From JABWCE01 sp964617955 (GTDB taxonomy: Bacteria; Bacteroidota; Bacteroidia; NS11-12g; UBA9320), in assembly GCA_964617955.1 (NCBI GenBank), contig CAZTXB010000020.1:1-49543 (forward strand): a DNA stretch of 49,543 nt, given 5' to 3'. Below the pieces are notes generated by a model. That model was not told the DNA's origin. It did not search any database and worked only from the letters and a program-made list of their open reading frames with translations. The position numbers were made by a program, and so were the translations under genes. Numbering within the stretch: the stretch's first letter is position 1; the number at the start of each line of letters is the position of its first letter. This document shows positions 17,326 through 26,476 of the stretch, one piece after another.

Positions 17326-19136
17326 AAAAGGGTATTGAAAAATTAAGGAATCTATTCTCAGGAAGAATTTCAGCGCCTTTTATCTTGTTTCTGGCTGCCC
17401 TGGTGGTTGTAAACCTATTGGCTGATGTGGTGTATTACCGGTTTGACCTAACCAAGGAAAAGCGATATACTTTGGCTCCTGCCACAAAAAAACTCCTATC
17501 AAAAATGGAGGAAGTGGCCTATGTGACCATTTATTTGGAGGGGGATATTCCTGCTAATTATAAGCGATTGAGAGAGGCTACAAGAGACATGCTCAATGAG
17601 TTCAGATTGCTAGCCGGATCTAATATTGAGTACGAATTTGAGGATGTATTAGGCGATAAAGAGATCAAAGAAAAGGACGATATTTTAAAACAACTGTTAG
17701 GCAAGGGGCTCGAAATTTCTAGGCCCGACACCAAAGCAGACGAAGCGCCCACTGATAAATACATTATTCCGGGCGGAATGGTGTTTTACAAAGGGCAGGA
17801 ATTTCCCCTAAACTTACTCAAAAAGAAATTTGGAAACAGCACCGAAATGGATATTAACGAATCCATAGAGTTGCTTGAATTCGAAATCGGAAATGTAATC
17901 AGACAGTGCCTCGCGGGCAAGGAAATAAAAATTGCGCTCATCAATGGACATGGCGAACTCCCCGACATGGAGGTGGCAGATATAGCTACTACCCTGGGTG
18001 AATTTTATAAAGTGAGCCGCTTCAATCTCAATATTGATGACACCGCTTGCCTTAAACAGGTGGGCCGTTCGGTTATTGATTCAGGAGAAAGAGGGGGACA
18101 GGTTTTGATAAAAAACCTGATACAAAAACTCAATACCTATAAGGGAATTATCATTGCAAAACCGAGGTATCGATTTAAAGATATTGAAAAGTTCATTATC
18201 GATCAGTACGTCATGAATGGCGGCAAAATCTTGTGGTTGGTTGAAAGCTTAAACGCCGAAATGGACAGCGTTGCAAAGTTAGGTACCACCTATTCGTACG
18301 ATTACGATTTGAACCTGAGCGACCTTTTGTTCCGATATGGCGTGAGAGTGAATCCCGACCTTATACAAGACATTCAATGCCATGGAATTCCGGTACTTGT
18401 AAAAGGGGGCGGGGGGAAGCCTGATTTTAAACCATGGATATTTTATCCTCTGGTGAACCCTGGCGACAGCATGCACCCCATTGTGAAAAATATGAGCAGT
18501 GTCTGGACTCAGTTTGCCAACAGCATAGACACCACCTCGAATCAGAATATTAAGAAAACCATTCTTCTGCAATCTTCCGCTTCATCAAGAACTGCCGGTA
18601 ATCCGGTAAACATCTCGCTGGATATCTTAGGCATCAGGCCAAATCCCGCCGTTTTCAATAAACCCTATCAAGCGGTGGCCGTGTTGCTTGAGGGAACATT
18701 TTCATCTCAGTATGAAAATGTAAGAAGCGTACAGCAGGATATCCCATTTAAGAAGAGCATTGAAAAAAACAGCATGATCGTGGTATCGGATGGGGATATG
18801 ATCCGCAACCAGGTTAAGCAGGGTACCGGCGAAATATACCCGCTTGGGTTCGACAGGTTTGCAAGCCAGGCCTTTGGAGAGGCTGTAAATTTTGCAAATA
18901 AGAAATTTATTCTTAACTGTGTGGATTATCTGTGCGACGAGAGCAATCTCATAGAAGTAAGAACCAAAGAAGTGGAATTGAGGCTGTTGGATACCAAAAA
19001 AATTGCCAATGAAAAACTTCATTGGCAACTCATGAATATGTTGGCGCCTATTGGAGCGGTATTGTTATTTGGATTTGTAAATGCCTGGTACCGAAGAAGG
19101 AAATACGGTAAATCCCAAGTGACCTTGAAGCCCTAA
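17322..19136 (+). CDS. gldG: Gliding-motility ABC transporter auxiliary component GldG
   Basis: 604 residues. One transmembrane helix near the N-terminus (about 19-37), a long periplasmic domain with the GldG/IFT52-like fold (YFDLTKEKRYTLAP-type opening, KRYTLAPATKKLL), a segment GKEIKIALINGHGELPD near 200, and a final helix (about 570-590, MLAPIGAVLLFGFVNAW) before RRRKYG. It is the auxiliary subunit of the GldA-F-G complex; related domains occur in ABC systems that interact with substrate or outer-membrane partners. Its stop is 39 bases from the convergent acyltransferase gene. Confidence 0.9.
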   Translation: MKKGIEKLRNLFSGRISAPFILFLAALVVVNLLADVVYYRFDLTKEKRYTLAPATKKLLSKMEEVAYVTIYLEGDIPANYKRLREATRDMLNEFRLLAGSNIEYEFEDVLGDKEIKEKDDILKQLLGKGLEISRPDTKADEAPTDKYIIPGGMVFYKGQEFPLNLLKKKFGNSTEMDINESIELLEFEIGNVIRQCLAGKEIKIALINGHGELPDMEVADIATTLGEFYKVSRFNLNIDDTACLKQVGRSVIDSGERGGQVLIKNLIQKLNTYKGIIIAKPRYRFKDIEKFIIDQYVMNGGKILWLVESLNAEMDSVAKLGTTYSYDYDLNLSDLLFRYGVRVNPDLIQDIQCHGIPVLVKGGGGKPDFKPWIFYPLVNPGDSMHPIVKNMSSVWTQFANSIDTTSNQNIKKTILLQSSASSRTAGNPVNISLDILGIRPNPAVFNKPYQAVAVLLEGTFSSQYENVRSVQQDIPFKKSIEKNSMIVVSDGDMIRNQVKQGTGEIYPLGFDRFASQAFGEAVNFANKKFILNCVDYLCDESNLIEVRTKEVELRLLDTKKIANEKLHWQLMNMLAPIGAVLLFGFVNAWYRRRKYGKSQVTLKP

Positions 19137-19175
19137 CTTTAGAACCGAAACCGTCCTTGATTTTTACAGCGGGTC

Positions 19176-19733
19176 TTACAGCACCCCTTTTTCAGGAAAT
19201 TTCCCTTTGAAATTTTTAAAAAAGTTTTTCATTTTAACCAAGTCTTCCGACAAGTTTCCACTGGGATAAAAGCACTCTGCCATATTCACAGTTCTTTTCG
19301 AATAATCTACAGCAACCATTTGTATCGGTACTTTCGCCTTTAGCGCGATAAAGTAGAAGCCGGTTTTCCAGTCGGGATTGTAACTTCTGGTTCCCTCCGG
19401 TGAAATGGTGATGTTAAATTCTTCGTTTCTCTCAAATATTTCTACAATTTGGTCAACCAAATGGGTATGTTTTTTTCTGTCGACAGGATATCCGCCCAAG
19501 CCCCTGAACAAATAGCCAAAAGGCCAAACAAAAAGCTCTTTCTTGCCAATGAACCACGCCTTCATCCGCAGTTTGCTCCTTGCCCATAAACCAATCATAA
19601 AATCCCAGTTGCTGGTATGAGGAGCCACCACCATCACAAATTTTTTATAATCGGGTTTCTTGCCGATGATTTTCCATTTTAATATTTTTTCAAAAATTAA
19701 AATGTAAATAGGTCTTAAAAAACGGCCGTACAT
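19176..19733 (-). CDS. 1-acyl-sn-glycerol-3-phosphate acyltransferase-like
   Basis: 185 residues, short for the family. The catalytic HX4D box is His39-Thr-Ser-Asn-Trp-Asp44, and the glycerophosphate-binding PEGTR motif is in ISPEGTRSY near 112-117. One N-terminal hydrophobic stretch (about 8-17) could attach it to the membrane. It probably acylates lysophosphatidate or a related lipid on the cytoplasmic face. It is the last gene of a minus-strand series with a thioesterase 17 bases upstream, which is consistent with lipid metabolism. Confidence 0.85.
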   Translation of the reverse strand: MYGRFLRPIYILIFEKILKWKIIGKKPDYKKFVMVVAPHTSNWDFMIGLWARSKLRMKAWFIGKKELFVWPFGYLFRGLGGYPVDRKKHTHLVDQIVEIFERNEEFNITISPEGTRSYNPDWKTGFYFIALKAKVPIQMVAVDYSKRTVNMAECFYPSGNLSEDLVKMKNFFKNFKGKFPEKGVL

Positions 19734-19750
19734 ACTTTCTAAATAAATTA

Positions 19751-20152
19751 CTATAGATTTTCAAATACTTCCCTTAATTCACCTTCCAGGACCACCGCTT
19801 TTCTCAGCTTTAAATCCATGATCACAAAGGTCACATCTGCATCGCAAACGGCATGCCCTTTTGTTTTATCGAATATTTTTTGATGCACCACAATGCTCTT
19901 GTTAACAATGCTTTTCATTTCTGTTGTGATGTGTAACACATCGTTCACAAATGAGGCGGACCTATAATTAATATTGATGTTAACAATCACAAAGCCAAGG
20001 TTTCTTTTTTCAAAAAATCCGGATGCAATAACAGGCTGCAGAACATCCCACCGGGCAATTTCTAAAAATTCGAGATATCGGGCGTGGTTTGTATGGCCAA
20101 ATACATCAATATGGAATCCGCGTACGGTAAGTTCGGTTGAATAGGTTTTCAT
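19751..20152 (-). CDS. Acyl-CoA thioesterase (4HBT/hot-dog fold)
   Basis: 133 residues with a single hot-dog domain. The segment DVFGHTNHARYLEFLEIARWD near 16-36 (in pieces) contains the conserved Asp16 and the GHTNHARY turn of YbgC/4HBT thioesterases. It likely hydrolyses short or medium acyl-CoAs in the cytoplasm. It lies 9 bases after the ABC ATPase gene and just before the acyltransferase, within the same operon. Confidence 0.88.
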   Translation of the reverse strand: MKTYSTELTVRGFHIDVFGHTNHARYLEFLEIARWDVLQPVIASGFFEKRNLGFVIVNININYRSASFVNDVLHITTEMKSIVNKSIVVHQKIFDKTKGHAVCDADVTFVIMDLKLRKAVVLEGELREVFENL

Positions 20153-20161
20153 TTTTTGTGA

Positions 20162-21817
20162 TTAAGTTTCATACATACAGTCAATTAAAAATCGGGTGTA
20201 TTCTGATTCGGGAGCAGACATCAGTTTTTCTGTTTTACCCGTTTCTTCTACACTGCCGTCCTTTAATACCATTATATTATCGGCCATATAACCTACTACG
20301 TTTAAATCGTGTGAAATAAACAAATAGGTTAATCCCAACTTTAGTTGAATATCCTTTAACAAATTTAAAATTTGAGATTGTACGGACACGTCTAGAGCAG
20401 CAACCGATTCGTCGAGTATAAGGATATTGGGTTGCAAGGAAAGCGCTCTGGCGATGCAAACCCTCTGGCGCTGGCCACCGCTCATCTGGTGAGGGTACTT
20501 GTCGAAAAAATCTCCGGTAAGTCCACACAAATTTAAGAGTTCAATAGCTTTGCTTTTAATAGCCGCTTTCGGGTGCAAGCGATGAACCGACATGGGTTCC
20601 ATAATGGCTTCACCGGCCTTAAGGGAGGGGTTTAAGGAAGAAAATGGATCCTGAAAAACCATCTGAACCTGGCGTCCAATCATTCCATTGGTTGAATTAA
20701 AAAACTCAATTTCGCCTTGGTTCTTAGTTTCGAGGCCTGTTAATATTTTAGCCAAGGTGCTCTTCCCACAGCCCGATTCGCCTACAATGCCTAAGGTCTC
20801 TCCTTGTGTTATCGTAAAATTTATCGATTCGATAACAGGCTTTTGAGGCTTAACTTTTTTTAAAAAACTTTTTTTGGCATAGGTCTTCCCCAGGTTTCTT
20901 ACTTCCAAAACTGCTTCACCCATCGTATTTTTTATTCGCATTTTCGATGTGAATTCGGCCGCATGGAATTCACCGCTCTCGGTTTCAAGAAGTAAATCGG
21001 GAATGGTAGGCAAAATTTTTCCAGCGAGTTTATATGATGCCCGAGTCTGCATTAAAGCGCGTGTATAAGGGTGCTTTGGATGCGTAAACAACATTGAAGC
21101 TGTTGCTTCTTCAACCACTTTGCCTTTGTACATTACCAAAACTTCATCGGCCACCGACTTTAAACAATTGAGGTCATGTGAAATAAAAATCATGGCCATC
21201 CCTCTTTTTTTTACCATGGACTCCAATAAATTTATGATGCTTTTTTGAACCGAGGCATCCAAAGCAGTCGTAGGTTCGTCGGCAATTAACAATCGGGGGT
21301 TGTTGGCAATAGCCATGGCTATCATGACCCTTTGCCTCTGGCCACCCGAAATTTGATGGGGGCATGAAGAAAAAATGCGTTCTACATCGGGTAGCTTCAC
21401 TTCCCGGAATAATTCCAAAACTCTGTTTTTTAGGTCTGATTTAGACAATTTTTCATGAGCCAATATCGCTTCCGAAACCTGATAGCCGCAAGTTAAAACA
21501 GGGTTCAGCGCGGTCATGGGTTCCTGAAATACATAGGAAATTTCTTTGCCTCTTAATTTTCGCAAATCGTTTTCAGCGCAATGAAAAAGGTCAATAGCTT
21601 TAAGCACCTTCGACTGAAAAATCACTTTTCCAATGAGGTGTATGTTTGAAGGCAAAAGTTTGGTGATGCCCATGCAGGTCACACTTTTTCCGGAACCGGA
21701 TTCGCCCACTATGCCCAGAATACTTCCTTCGGCAACTGAAAATGAAACGGAATCTACCAGAGTTGTGGATCCTACTCTCGCGCAAAAATCGGTAACTTGA
21801 ATGAGCGGTACCGCCAT
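20162..21817 (-). CDS. Peptide-type ABC transporter ATPase with two fused NBDs
   Basis: 551 residues containing two complete ABC ATPase domains, equivalent to DppD plus DppF (or YejF). Domain 1 has Walker A GESGSGKS (38-45), signature ISGGQRQR, and Walker B LLIADEPT. Domain 2 (from about 305) has Walker A GESGCGKST, signature MSGGQRQR and Walker B ILILDESV, where Ser replaces the usual Pro after the catalytic Glu. Each domain is followed by the oligopeptide-transporter extension (HPKHPYTRALM; APESEYTRFLI). It would energise uptake of di/oligopeptides or similar. Permease and binding-protein genes are not in the window, so it works with subunits encoded elsewhere. Confidence 0.92.
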   Translation of the reverse strand: MAVPLIQVTDFCARVGSTTLVDSVSFSVAEGSILGIVGESGSGKSVTCMGITKLLPSNIHLIGKVIFQSKVLKAIDLFHCAENDLRKLRGKEISYVFQEPMTALNPVLTCGYQVSEAILAHEKLSKSDLKNRVLELFREVKLPDVERIFSSCPHQISGGQRQRVMIAMAIANNPRLLIADEPTTALDASVQKSIINLLESMVKKRGMAMIFISHDLNCLKSVADEVLVMYKGKVVEEATASMLFTHPKHPYTRALMQTRASYKLAGKILPTIPDLLLETESGEFHAAEFTSKMRIKNTMGEAVLEVRNLGKTYAKKSFLKKVKPQKPVIESINFTITQGETLGIVGESGCGKSTLAKILTGLETKNQGEIEFFNSTNGMIGRQVQMVFQDPFSSLNPSLKAGEAIMEPMSVHRLHPKAAIKSKAIELLNLCGLTGDFFDKYPHQMSGGQRQRVCIARALSLQPNILILDESVAALDVSVQSQILNLLKDIQLKLGLTYLFISHDLNVVGYMADNIMVLKDGSVEETGKTEKLMSAPESEYTRFLIDCMYET

Positions 21818-21821
21818 ACCG

Positions 21822-22313
21822 CTATCGGATTCTATCGTACGACTTTACGAGTTTTTCATCTGCTTTTATCAATGAAATGGCTTTAAAGTTGGCAAGCAAC
21901 AGAATGATGGGAAAGGTGATGGAGATGATGATTTGACCGGAGGGCTCTTCATCGACATAGCGTACCATCCAGCCGTAGTAATACATTAAAAACGACATAA
22001 CGAAGGTTATGACATAGTTAAGGTTGCACAAAAGCATTTGGCGCTTTCGGTTTTTGAATAAAAAGATGCTCCCTGTTGAAATTAATCCACTGATGAGGGT
22101 GGCGTATTTTAGAAAAATATTATCCGTTTTTTTTTCTCTGTCCTTTTCGATGGTGAGAACAGTATGCGAAAACCCAACGCTGGCAATGGCGTTTTCAACT
22201 ACCTTTCCATTCAGCTTTCCATCCACTTCGTAAAAGGGTATATTTATATAAAGGGAAGAAAAACAGATAAAAGCCATGAGCGACAACCAGAGGGTTTGTT
22301 TACGTTGAATCAT
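21822..22313 (-). CDS. DUF4293-family membrane protein
   Basis: 163 residues, four predicted transmembrane helices (about 8-26, 67-85, 90-112, 125-145). The opening MIQRKQTLWLSL matches the DUF4293 family, found in Bacteroidota and of unknown function. The stop lies 4 bases before the ABC ATPase start, so it heads the four-gene operon down to 19176. Confidence 0.8.
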   Translation of the reverse strand: MIQRKQTLWLSLMAFICFSSLYINIPFYEVDGKLNGKVVENAIASVGFSHTVLTIEKDREKKTDNIFLKYATLISGLISTGSIFLFKNRKRQMLLCNLNYVITFVMSFLMYYYGWMVRYVDEEPSGQIIISITFPIILLLANFKAISLIKADEKLVKSYDRIR

Positions 22314-22374
22314 AAATACAAACCAACCTAAAAAAAATCACATCGGCAATACTGATTTGCGAAAGCCTTGGAAT

Positions 22375-22382
22375 TAATTTTG
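22375..22382 (+). promoter_or_regulatory. Possible -7 element for truA
   Basis: TAATTTTG fits TAnnTTTG; the nearest TTTG upstream (22356) is only 15 bases away, so the pair is imperfect. Confidence 0.25.
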
Positions 22383-22455
22383 TAATGTTGCCTGTTTTTA
22401 TTTCTGAGCTGAATTAGAGCGAATATCCAGCCATCATTTAAACATAAGAACGGCT

Positions 22456-23178
22456 ATGAAATTTTCATTAACTCTGCAATACAAGGGTTCAGCTTATCAT
22501 GGCTGGCAAAAGCAGTTGAACGCACTTTCTGTTCAGCAAGTTATTGAAACGGCCATTTTCAAAGTATGGGATTTTCAGGTTGAACTGGTAGGTTGCGGAA
22601 GAACAGATACCGGGGTTCATGCGGCTAAATATGTGGCGCATTTTGAAATGGATGAGGCCATAGACCCTGAATTTGTTTACAAATTAAATGCGGTTTTGCC
22701 TCCGGATATCGCCATCAGATTGGTAGAGCCAACCCGCGATGATTTTCACGCCCGGTTTTCTGCCAAAAGTCGTGAGTACAGATATTTTATACACCAAAAA
22801 AAGAACCCCTTTTTATGGGGGCAAAGCTGGTTTTTCAGCAAGCATTTAAACCATGATTTAATGAATGAAGCTTGTAAAATTTTAAAACAACATCATGATT
22901 TTGCCAGCTTTTGCAAAAAATGGTCAGATAACAAAACTACGCTTTGCCATATTGAAGAAGCCGTATGGGAAAAAACCGATGAAGGTTTTGTTTTTAAAAT
23001 TGTAGCCGACCGATTTTTGAGGAATATGGTGAGGGCCATAGTCGGTTGTATGATAGATGTGGGAATAGAAAGGTTGTCACCGAAGGACTTTCATCAGATA
23101 ATTCTGAATAAGGACAGAAACTTCACAGGCACCTCAGTGGACGCCTGCGGCTTGTTTTTGTGGGATATTAAATATTGA
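22456..23178 (+). CDS. truA: tRNA pseudouridine(38-40) synthase
   Basis: 240 residues. It converts uridines 38-40 of the anticodon stem-loop to pseudouridine. The catalytic Asp51 is in GCGRTDTGVHA; other family segments are YKGSAYHGWQKQ near the N-terminus, KSREYRYFI, and RFLRNMVRAIVGCMIDVG near residue 185. Single domain of normal length, convergent with the YitT gene (15-base gap). Confidence 0.96.
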   Translation: MKFSLTLQYKGSAYHGWQKQLNALSVQQVIETAIFKVWDFQVELVGCGRTDTGVHAAKYVAHFEMDEAIDPEFVYKLNAVLPPDIAIRLVEPTRDDFHARFSAKSREYRYFIHQKKNPFLWGQSWFFSKHLNHDLMNEACKILKQHHDFASFCKKWSDNKTTLCHIEEAVWEKTDEGFVFKIVADRFLRNMVRAIVGCMIDVGIERLSPKDFHQIILNKDRNFTGTSVDACGLFLWDIKY

Positions 23179-23193
23179 AAGTATTGACTCTTG

Positions 23194-24183
23194 TCAATGA
23201 TCACCCAACGGCCTCTTCTTAACCACACCCCCTCTGGTGTCTTTAACGCTGCTCGTTGTTACAAAAGCGTTGGGGTCAATTCTCTCTAACTCCGAATTCA
23301 ATTTGTTTAACTCCAGGCGCGTAATGATGGTATAAATGATATCGACATCAATATGCTCCTTGCCAAATCCACGTTTTCCTACATACACCGTCACCCCTTT
23401 ACCCATGTCATTGATGATCATGTGACGAATGTCTTCGCTATACGCCGAAACAATGGTTACCCCTGTATATTCTTCAATTCCTTCAATTACAAAGTCAAGG
23501 GTTTTATAAGCCGAAAGATAAGTTATCATAGAATATAGAGCAGCATCCACGCTCAACAGGATGGCTGCGATAGAGAAAATAAAAATATTGAGGACAATAA
23601 TCACATCGCTTATTTTAACGTGAATTTTTCGACTGACGTAAATGGCCAAAACCTCAGTCCCATCTAAAACAGAGCCACCCCTCACCGACAATCCGATACC
23701 TGCGCCGAGAAAAAATCCACCAAATAGGGCCACCAGTACTTTTTCATGGGTAACTTCAGGAAAGTGAATAAAGGCAACACTTAATGAAAGCCCAATAATG
23801 GCCATTGAAGTTTTAATGGCAAAAGCTTTGCCCACTATTTTCGATCCCATAATCATAAAGGGGATGTTGATGACCGTTAATATGATGTATAAGGGAATGG
23901 AGGTTTCGGCGGCTATCAAAAGTGAAATTCCTGTGGCGCCCCCATCTACAAAGTTATTGGGAATAAGAAAGCTCTCCAGACCAAAAGCAGCACATAAGAT
24001 TCCCGCGATAATAAATGCAATGTCCCTTGCCCTTTGTTTGGCCAAAACCTTAAAGTTGTAATATCCTTTTGCTAAGGCGTAGTTAGAGAGAGGCTTTGAT
24101 TTGTCAATGGCGAGGGTCTTATTTTTAAGAACCTGTTTCAGTATTATTTTAGTAAGCGGGTTATGGGTTTTATGGGGCCTCAT
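23194..24183 (-). CDS. YitT-family membrane protein (DUF2179 C-terminal domain)
   Basis: 329 residues with a basic N-terminal extension of about 50 residues, then a YitT-type region of five or six helices (RDIAFIIAGILCAAFGLESFLIPNN-type opening, GFFLGAGIGLSVRGGSVLDGTE) and a cytoplasmic DUF2179 domain (about 230-315, GVTIVSAYSEDIRHMIINDMGKGVTVY). The family is widespread; the transported substrate is unknown, with export or sensory roles suggested for relatives. It is divergent from trpS across an intergenic region with a promoter for each. Confidence 0.88.
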   Translation of the reverse strand: MRPHKTHNPLTKIILKQVLKNKTLAIDKSKPLSNYALAKGYYNFKVLAKQRARDIAFIIAGILCAAFGLESFLIPNNFVDGGATGISLLIAAETSIPLYIILTVINIPFMIMGSKIVGKAFAIKTSMAIIGLSLSVAFIHFPEVTHEKVLVALFGGFFLGAGIGLSVRGGSVLDGTEVLAIYVSRKIHVKISDVIIVLNIFIFSIAAILLSVDAALYSMITYLSAYKTLDFVIEGIEEYTGVTIVSAYSEDIRHMIINDMGKGVTVYVGKRGFGKEHIDVDIIYTIITRLELNKLNSELERIDPNAFVTTSSVKDTRGGVVKKRPLGDH

Positions 24184-24227
24184 TGTAATTAATTATATGG
24201 TTTGAAAAATTTTACAGAAGTGTCTGC

Positions 24228-24257
24228 CAAAAATAATCTAAATCCGTTAATGACAAA
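24228..24257 (-). promoter_or_regulatory. Promoter for the YitT-family gene
   Basis: On the minus strand: TTTG (24254-24257), 18-base spacer, TATTTTTG (24228-24235), an exact TAnnTTTG. The start near 24221 gives a leader of about 38 bases. Confidence 0.6.
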
Positions 24258-24281
24258 TATGCAATTAAGTTTTTAACATTG

Positions 24282-24312
24282 TTTTAATTTATGAGAGAGG
24301 CCGTTAATTTTG
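24282..24312 (+). promoter_or_regulatory. Promoter for trpS
   Basis: TTTT (24282-24285, one mismatch to TTTG), 19-base spacer, TAATTTTG (24305-24312, exact TAnnTTTG). The start near 24319 leaves about 14 bases before the ATG. Confidence 0.55.
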
Positions 24313-24332
24313 CCTGAATCAAGTCATGACGA

Positions 24333-25331
24333 ATGGAAACGGTTGTTAGTGGGATCCGGCCAACCGGAAAATTGCATATTGGTAATTATTTTGGTGCAGT
24401 CGCCAATTTTTTGAAAATGCAATTTGAATACAATTGCTACTTTTTTATTGCCGACATTCATTCACTTACCACCCATCCGACTCCTATTGATCTTCATCAA
24501 AATGTGAAGCGGGTCCTGGCCGAGTATTTGGCGGTAGGCCTTGACATTGAAAAATGCACCCTTTTTATTCAGAGCGATGTTCCCGAAGTTTCGGAACTTT
24601 ATACCTACCTAAACATGAATGCCTACAAAGGCGAATTGGAACGCTCGGCTTCCTTTAAGGAAAAAATAAGAGAAAATCCCAATAATGTTAATGCAGGACT
24701 GCTCACTTACCCTGTGTTAATGGCCACTGATATTTTAATTCATAAAGCGACGAAAGTGCCTGTTGGTAAAGACCAGGAGCAGCATCTTGAAATGACACGG
24801 CAGTTTGGCAATCGGTTTAACAGGCTGTACAATGTGGATTTTTTTCCCGAACCTATGGCTTTTTCGTATTCCGATAAGCTTATTAAAGTTCCCGGACTCA
24901 CGGCCATGGGCAAGATGAGCAAGAGCGGTGGAGAGGCGGATGCCATTTTTTTGGGGGATGATGATGAGGTGAATACCAAAAAAATTATGCGCGCTGTTAC
25001 CGACAGCGGTCCGCAGAAACCCAATGAAAAAAAGCCCGAGTCGGTACAAAATCTTTTTGATTTGATGGCTCTAGTGAGCGCTTCAGATACCGTGGTTCAT
25101 TTTGAGTCGGCTTACAATAATTGTAACATTCGATATGGCGATATGAAAAAGCAACTCGCCCTTGACATGAACATTTTTTTAAAGCCCATAAGGGAAAAAA
25201 TAAACGATGCTTTGAAAAATGAAACTTTGCTCGCTAGAGCAGCAGCCTTGGGTGCTGAGAAAGCAAGACAAAGCGCTGGAAAAACCTTAAAGGAAGTAAG
25301 AGAAATAATAGGGTTTAAAAAATTTTATTGA
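24333..25331 (+). CDS. trpS: Tryptophan--tRNA ligase
   Basis: 332 residues, class I aminoacyl-tRNA synthetase of the bacterial TrpRS type. The HIGH box is HIGN (15-18), following the RPTGKL segment, and the KMSKS loop is at 194-198 (MGKMSKS). It charges tRNA-Trp in the cytoplasm. Other conserved segments are ADIHSLTT and YPVLMATDIL. It has its own promoter; the deoxynucleoside kinase follows after about 120 bases. Confidence 0.97.
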   Translation: METVVSGIRPTGKLHIGNYFGAVANFLKMQFEYNCYFFIADIHSLTTHPTPIDLHQNVKRVLAEYLAVGLDIEKCTLFIQSDVPEVSELYTYLNMNAYKGELERSASFKEKIRENPNNVNAGLLTYPVLMATDILIHKATKVPVGKDQEQHLEMTRQFGNRFNRLYNVDFFPEPMAFSYSDKLIKVPGLTAMGKMSKSGGEADAIFLGDDDEVNTKKIMRAVTDSGPQKPNEKKPESVQNLFDLMALVSASDTVVHFESAYNNCNIRYGDMKKQLALDMNIFLKPIREKINDALKNETLLARAAALGAEKARQSAGKTLKEVREIIGFKKFY

Positions 25332-25451
25332 TGTTAAGTAATGCACAAATCGCAACGGAATGACAAAAAAATATAAATTCGCCAATCCAACCTTCAATCG
25401 GATATTTGAGATGACCAAATTCTATAAATTAAATAACCTATAGGCTGCCCC

Positions 25452-26081
25452 ATGAGTGATGCCTTTAAACACGTAGCAATAGCCGGAAATATCGGCGCGG
25501 GTAAAACCACCTTGGCTCGCATGCTCGCCAAACATTATAACTGGACTCCGCATTTCGAGGCCCTGGATGACAATCCCTATATCAGCGATTTTTATGACGA
25601 CATGCACCGCTGGTCGTTTAATATGCAGATGTATTTTCTCAATACGAGATTTAGCAGCATTATGGAAATTGCCAAAGGCAACGCATCGGTTATTCAGGAT
25701 CGAACCATTTATGAAGATGCCAATATTTTTGCACCCAATTTACATGGCATGGGCCTTATGAGCACGCGGGATTACAACACTTATAAGGCTTTATTTGAGA
25801 GCATAAAAAGCATGATAAAGCCGCCTGATTTATTAATTTACCTCAGGGCTTCCATTCCAACGCTGGTAAATCTTATCCAAAAACGAGGACGCCAATATGA
25901 AGATTCTATTCGCCTAGATTATTTAAGACGCCTTAATGAGCGCTACGAAGCCTGGATTTCGGGCTATAAGGATGGGCCGCTCCTGGTGATTGATGTTGAC
26001 GACCTTGATTTTGAAAACAAACCCGAAGACTTTGGTTTGATCATCAATAAGGTTGAAGCCGATTTGAACGGTTTGTTTTAG
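25452..26081 (+). CDS. Deoxynucleoside kinase (deoxyguanosine/deoxyadenosine kinase type)
   Basis: 209 residues. P-loop GNIGAGKTT (12-20), Glu in HFEALDDNPY (base and sugar contact) and the DRTIYEDANIF motif, which corresponds to the DRS/ERS catalytic region, place it in the dNK family. The lid region is RGRQYEDSIRLDYLRRL. It phosphorylates purine deoxynucleosides for salvage. Which base is preferred cannot be read from the sequence by eye. Confidence 0.92.
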   Translation: MSDAFKHVAIAGNIGAGKTTLARMLAKHYNWTPHFEALDDNPYISDFYDDMHRWSFNMQMYFLNTRFSSIMEIAKGNASVIQDRTIYEDANIFAPNLHGMGLMSTRDYNTYKALFESIKSMIKPPDLLIYLRASIPTLVNLIQKRGRQYEDSIRLDYLRRLNERYEAWISGYKDGPLLVIDVDDLDFENKPEDFGLIINKVEADLNGLF

Positions 26082-26416
26082 AAAAGAAATCCAGATAGCG
26101 ATTTTTTGATTTTCTTTACGGCATCATCAGATGTTCCTATATATACTTTCAGGAAATAGCTTTCTTAACTTAATGCAATTGATGGCTTTTTTTCTCTGAT
26201 AATCCCTCTGGAACTTCCTATTGTTTTAAGTATAACTATTGCATCTATTGCTGCGGCCATCAGACCGGACAAAGGCAAATTCATGGCATCCGACGAGGGC
26301 TAAATTAATACTTGCCATAAAATTATCGGCACTTGAAAATAAATGGGAAACACCTCTAAATAGAACAAGGTCTGAAAAATTAGGCTCCTCTGCTTCAAAA
26401 CCAAAAGAAACTTCGA

Positions 26417-26447
26417 TTTGGTAATTCTAATTGAAAAATTATATTTG
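26417..26447 (+). promoter_or_regulatory. Consensus promoter of module 1
   Basis: TTTG (26417-26420), 19-base spacer, TATATTTG (26440-26447): a perfect Bacteroidota promoter. The start near 26454 is about 23 bases before the first barrel gene. The rest of the gap 26082-26476 has no convincing gene. Confidence 0.75.
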
Positions 26448-26476
26448 TATCAAACGAACTATAAAACTTTTTTTTA

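Noticed and set aside
26082..26130. Terminator after the deoxynucleoside kinase
   Set aside because: An imperfect AAAGAAATC / GATTTTCTTT pairing exists but has a bulge and no clean T-run.
26239..26424. 61-codon plus-strand frame
   Set aside because: Immediately upstream of a consensus promoter and without any domain; probably chance.
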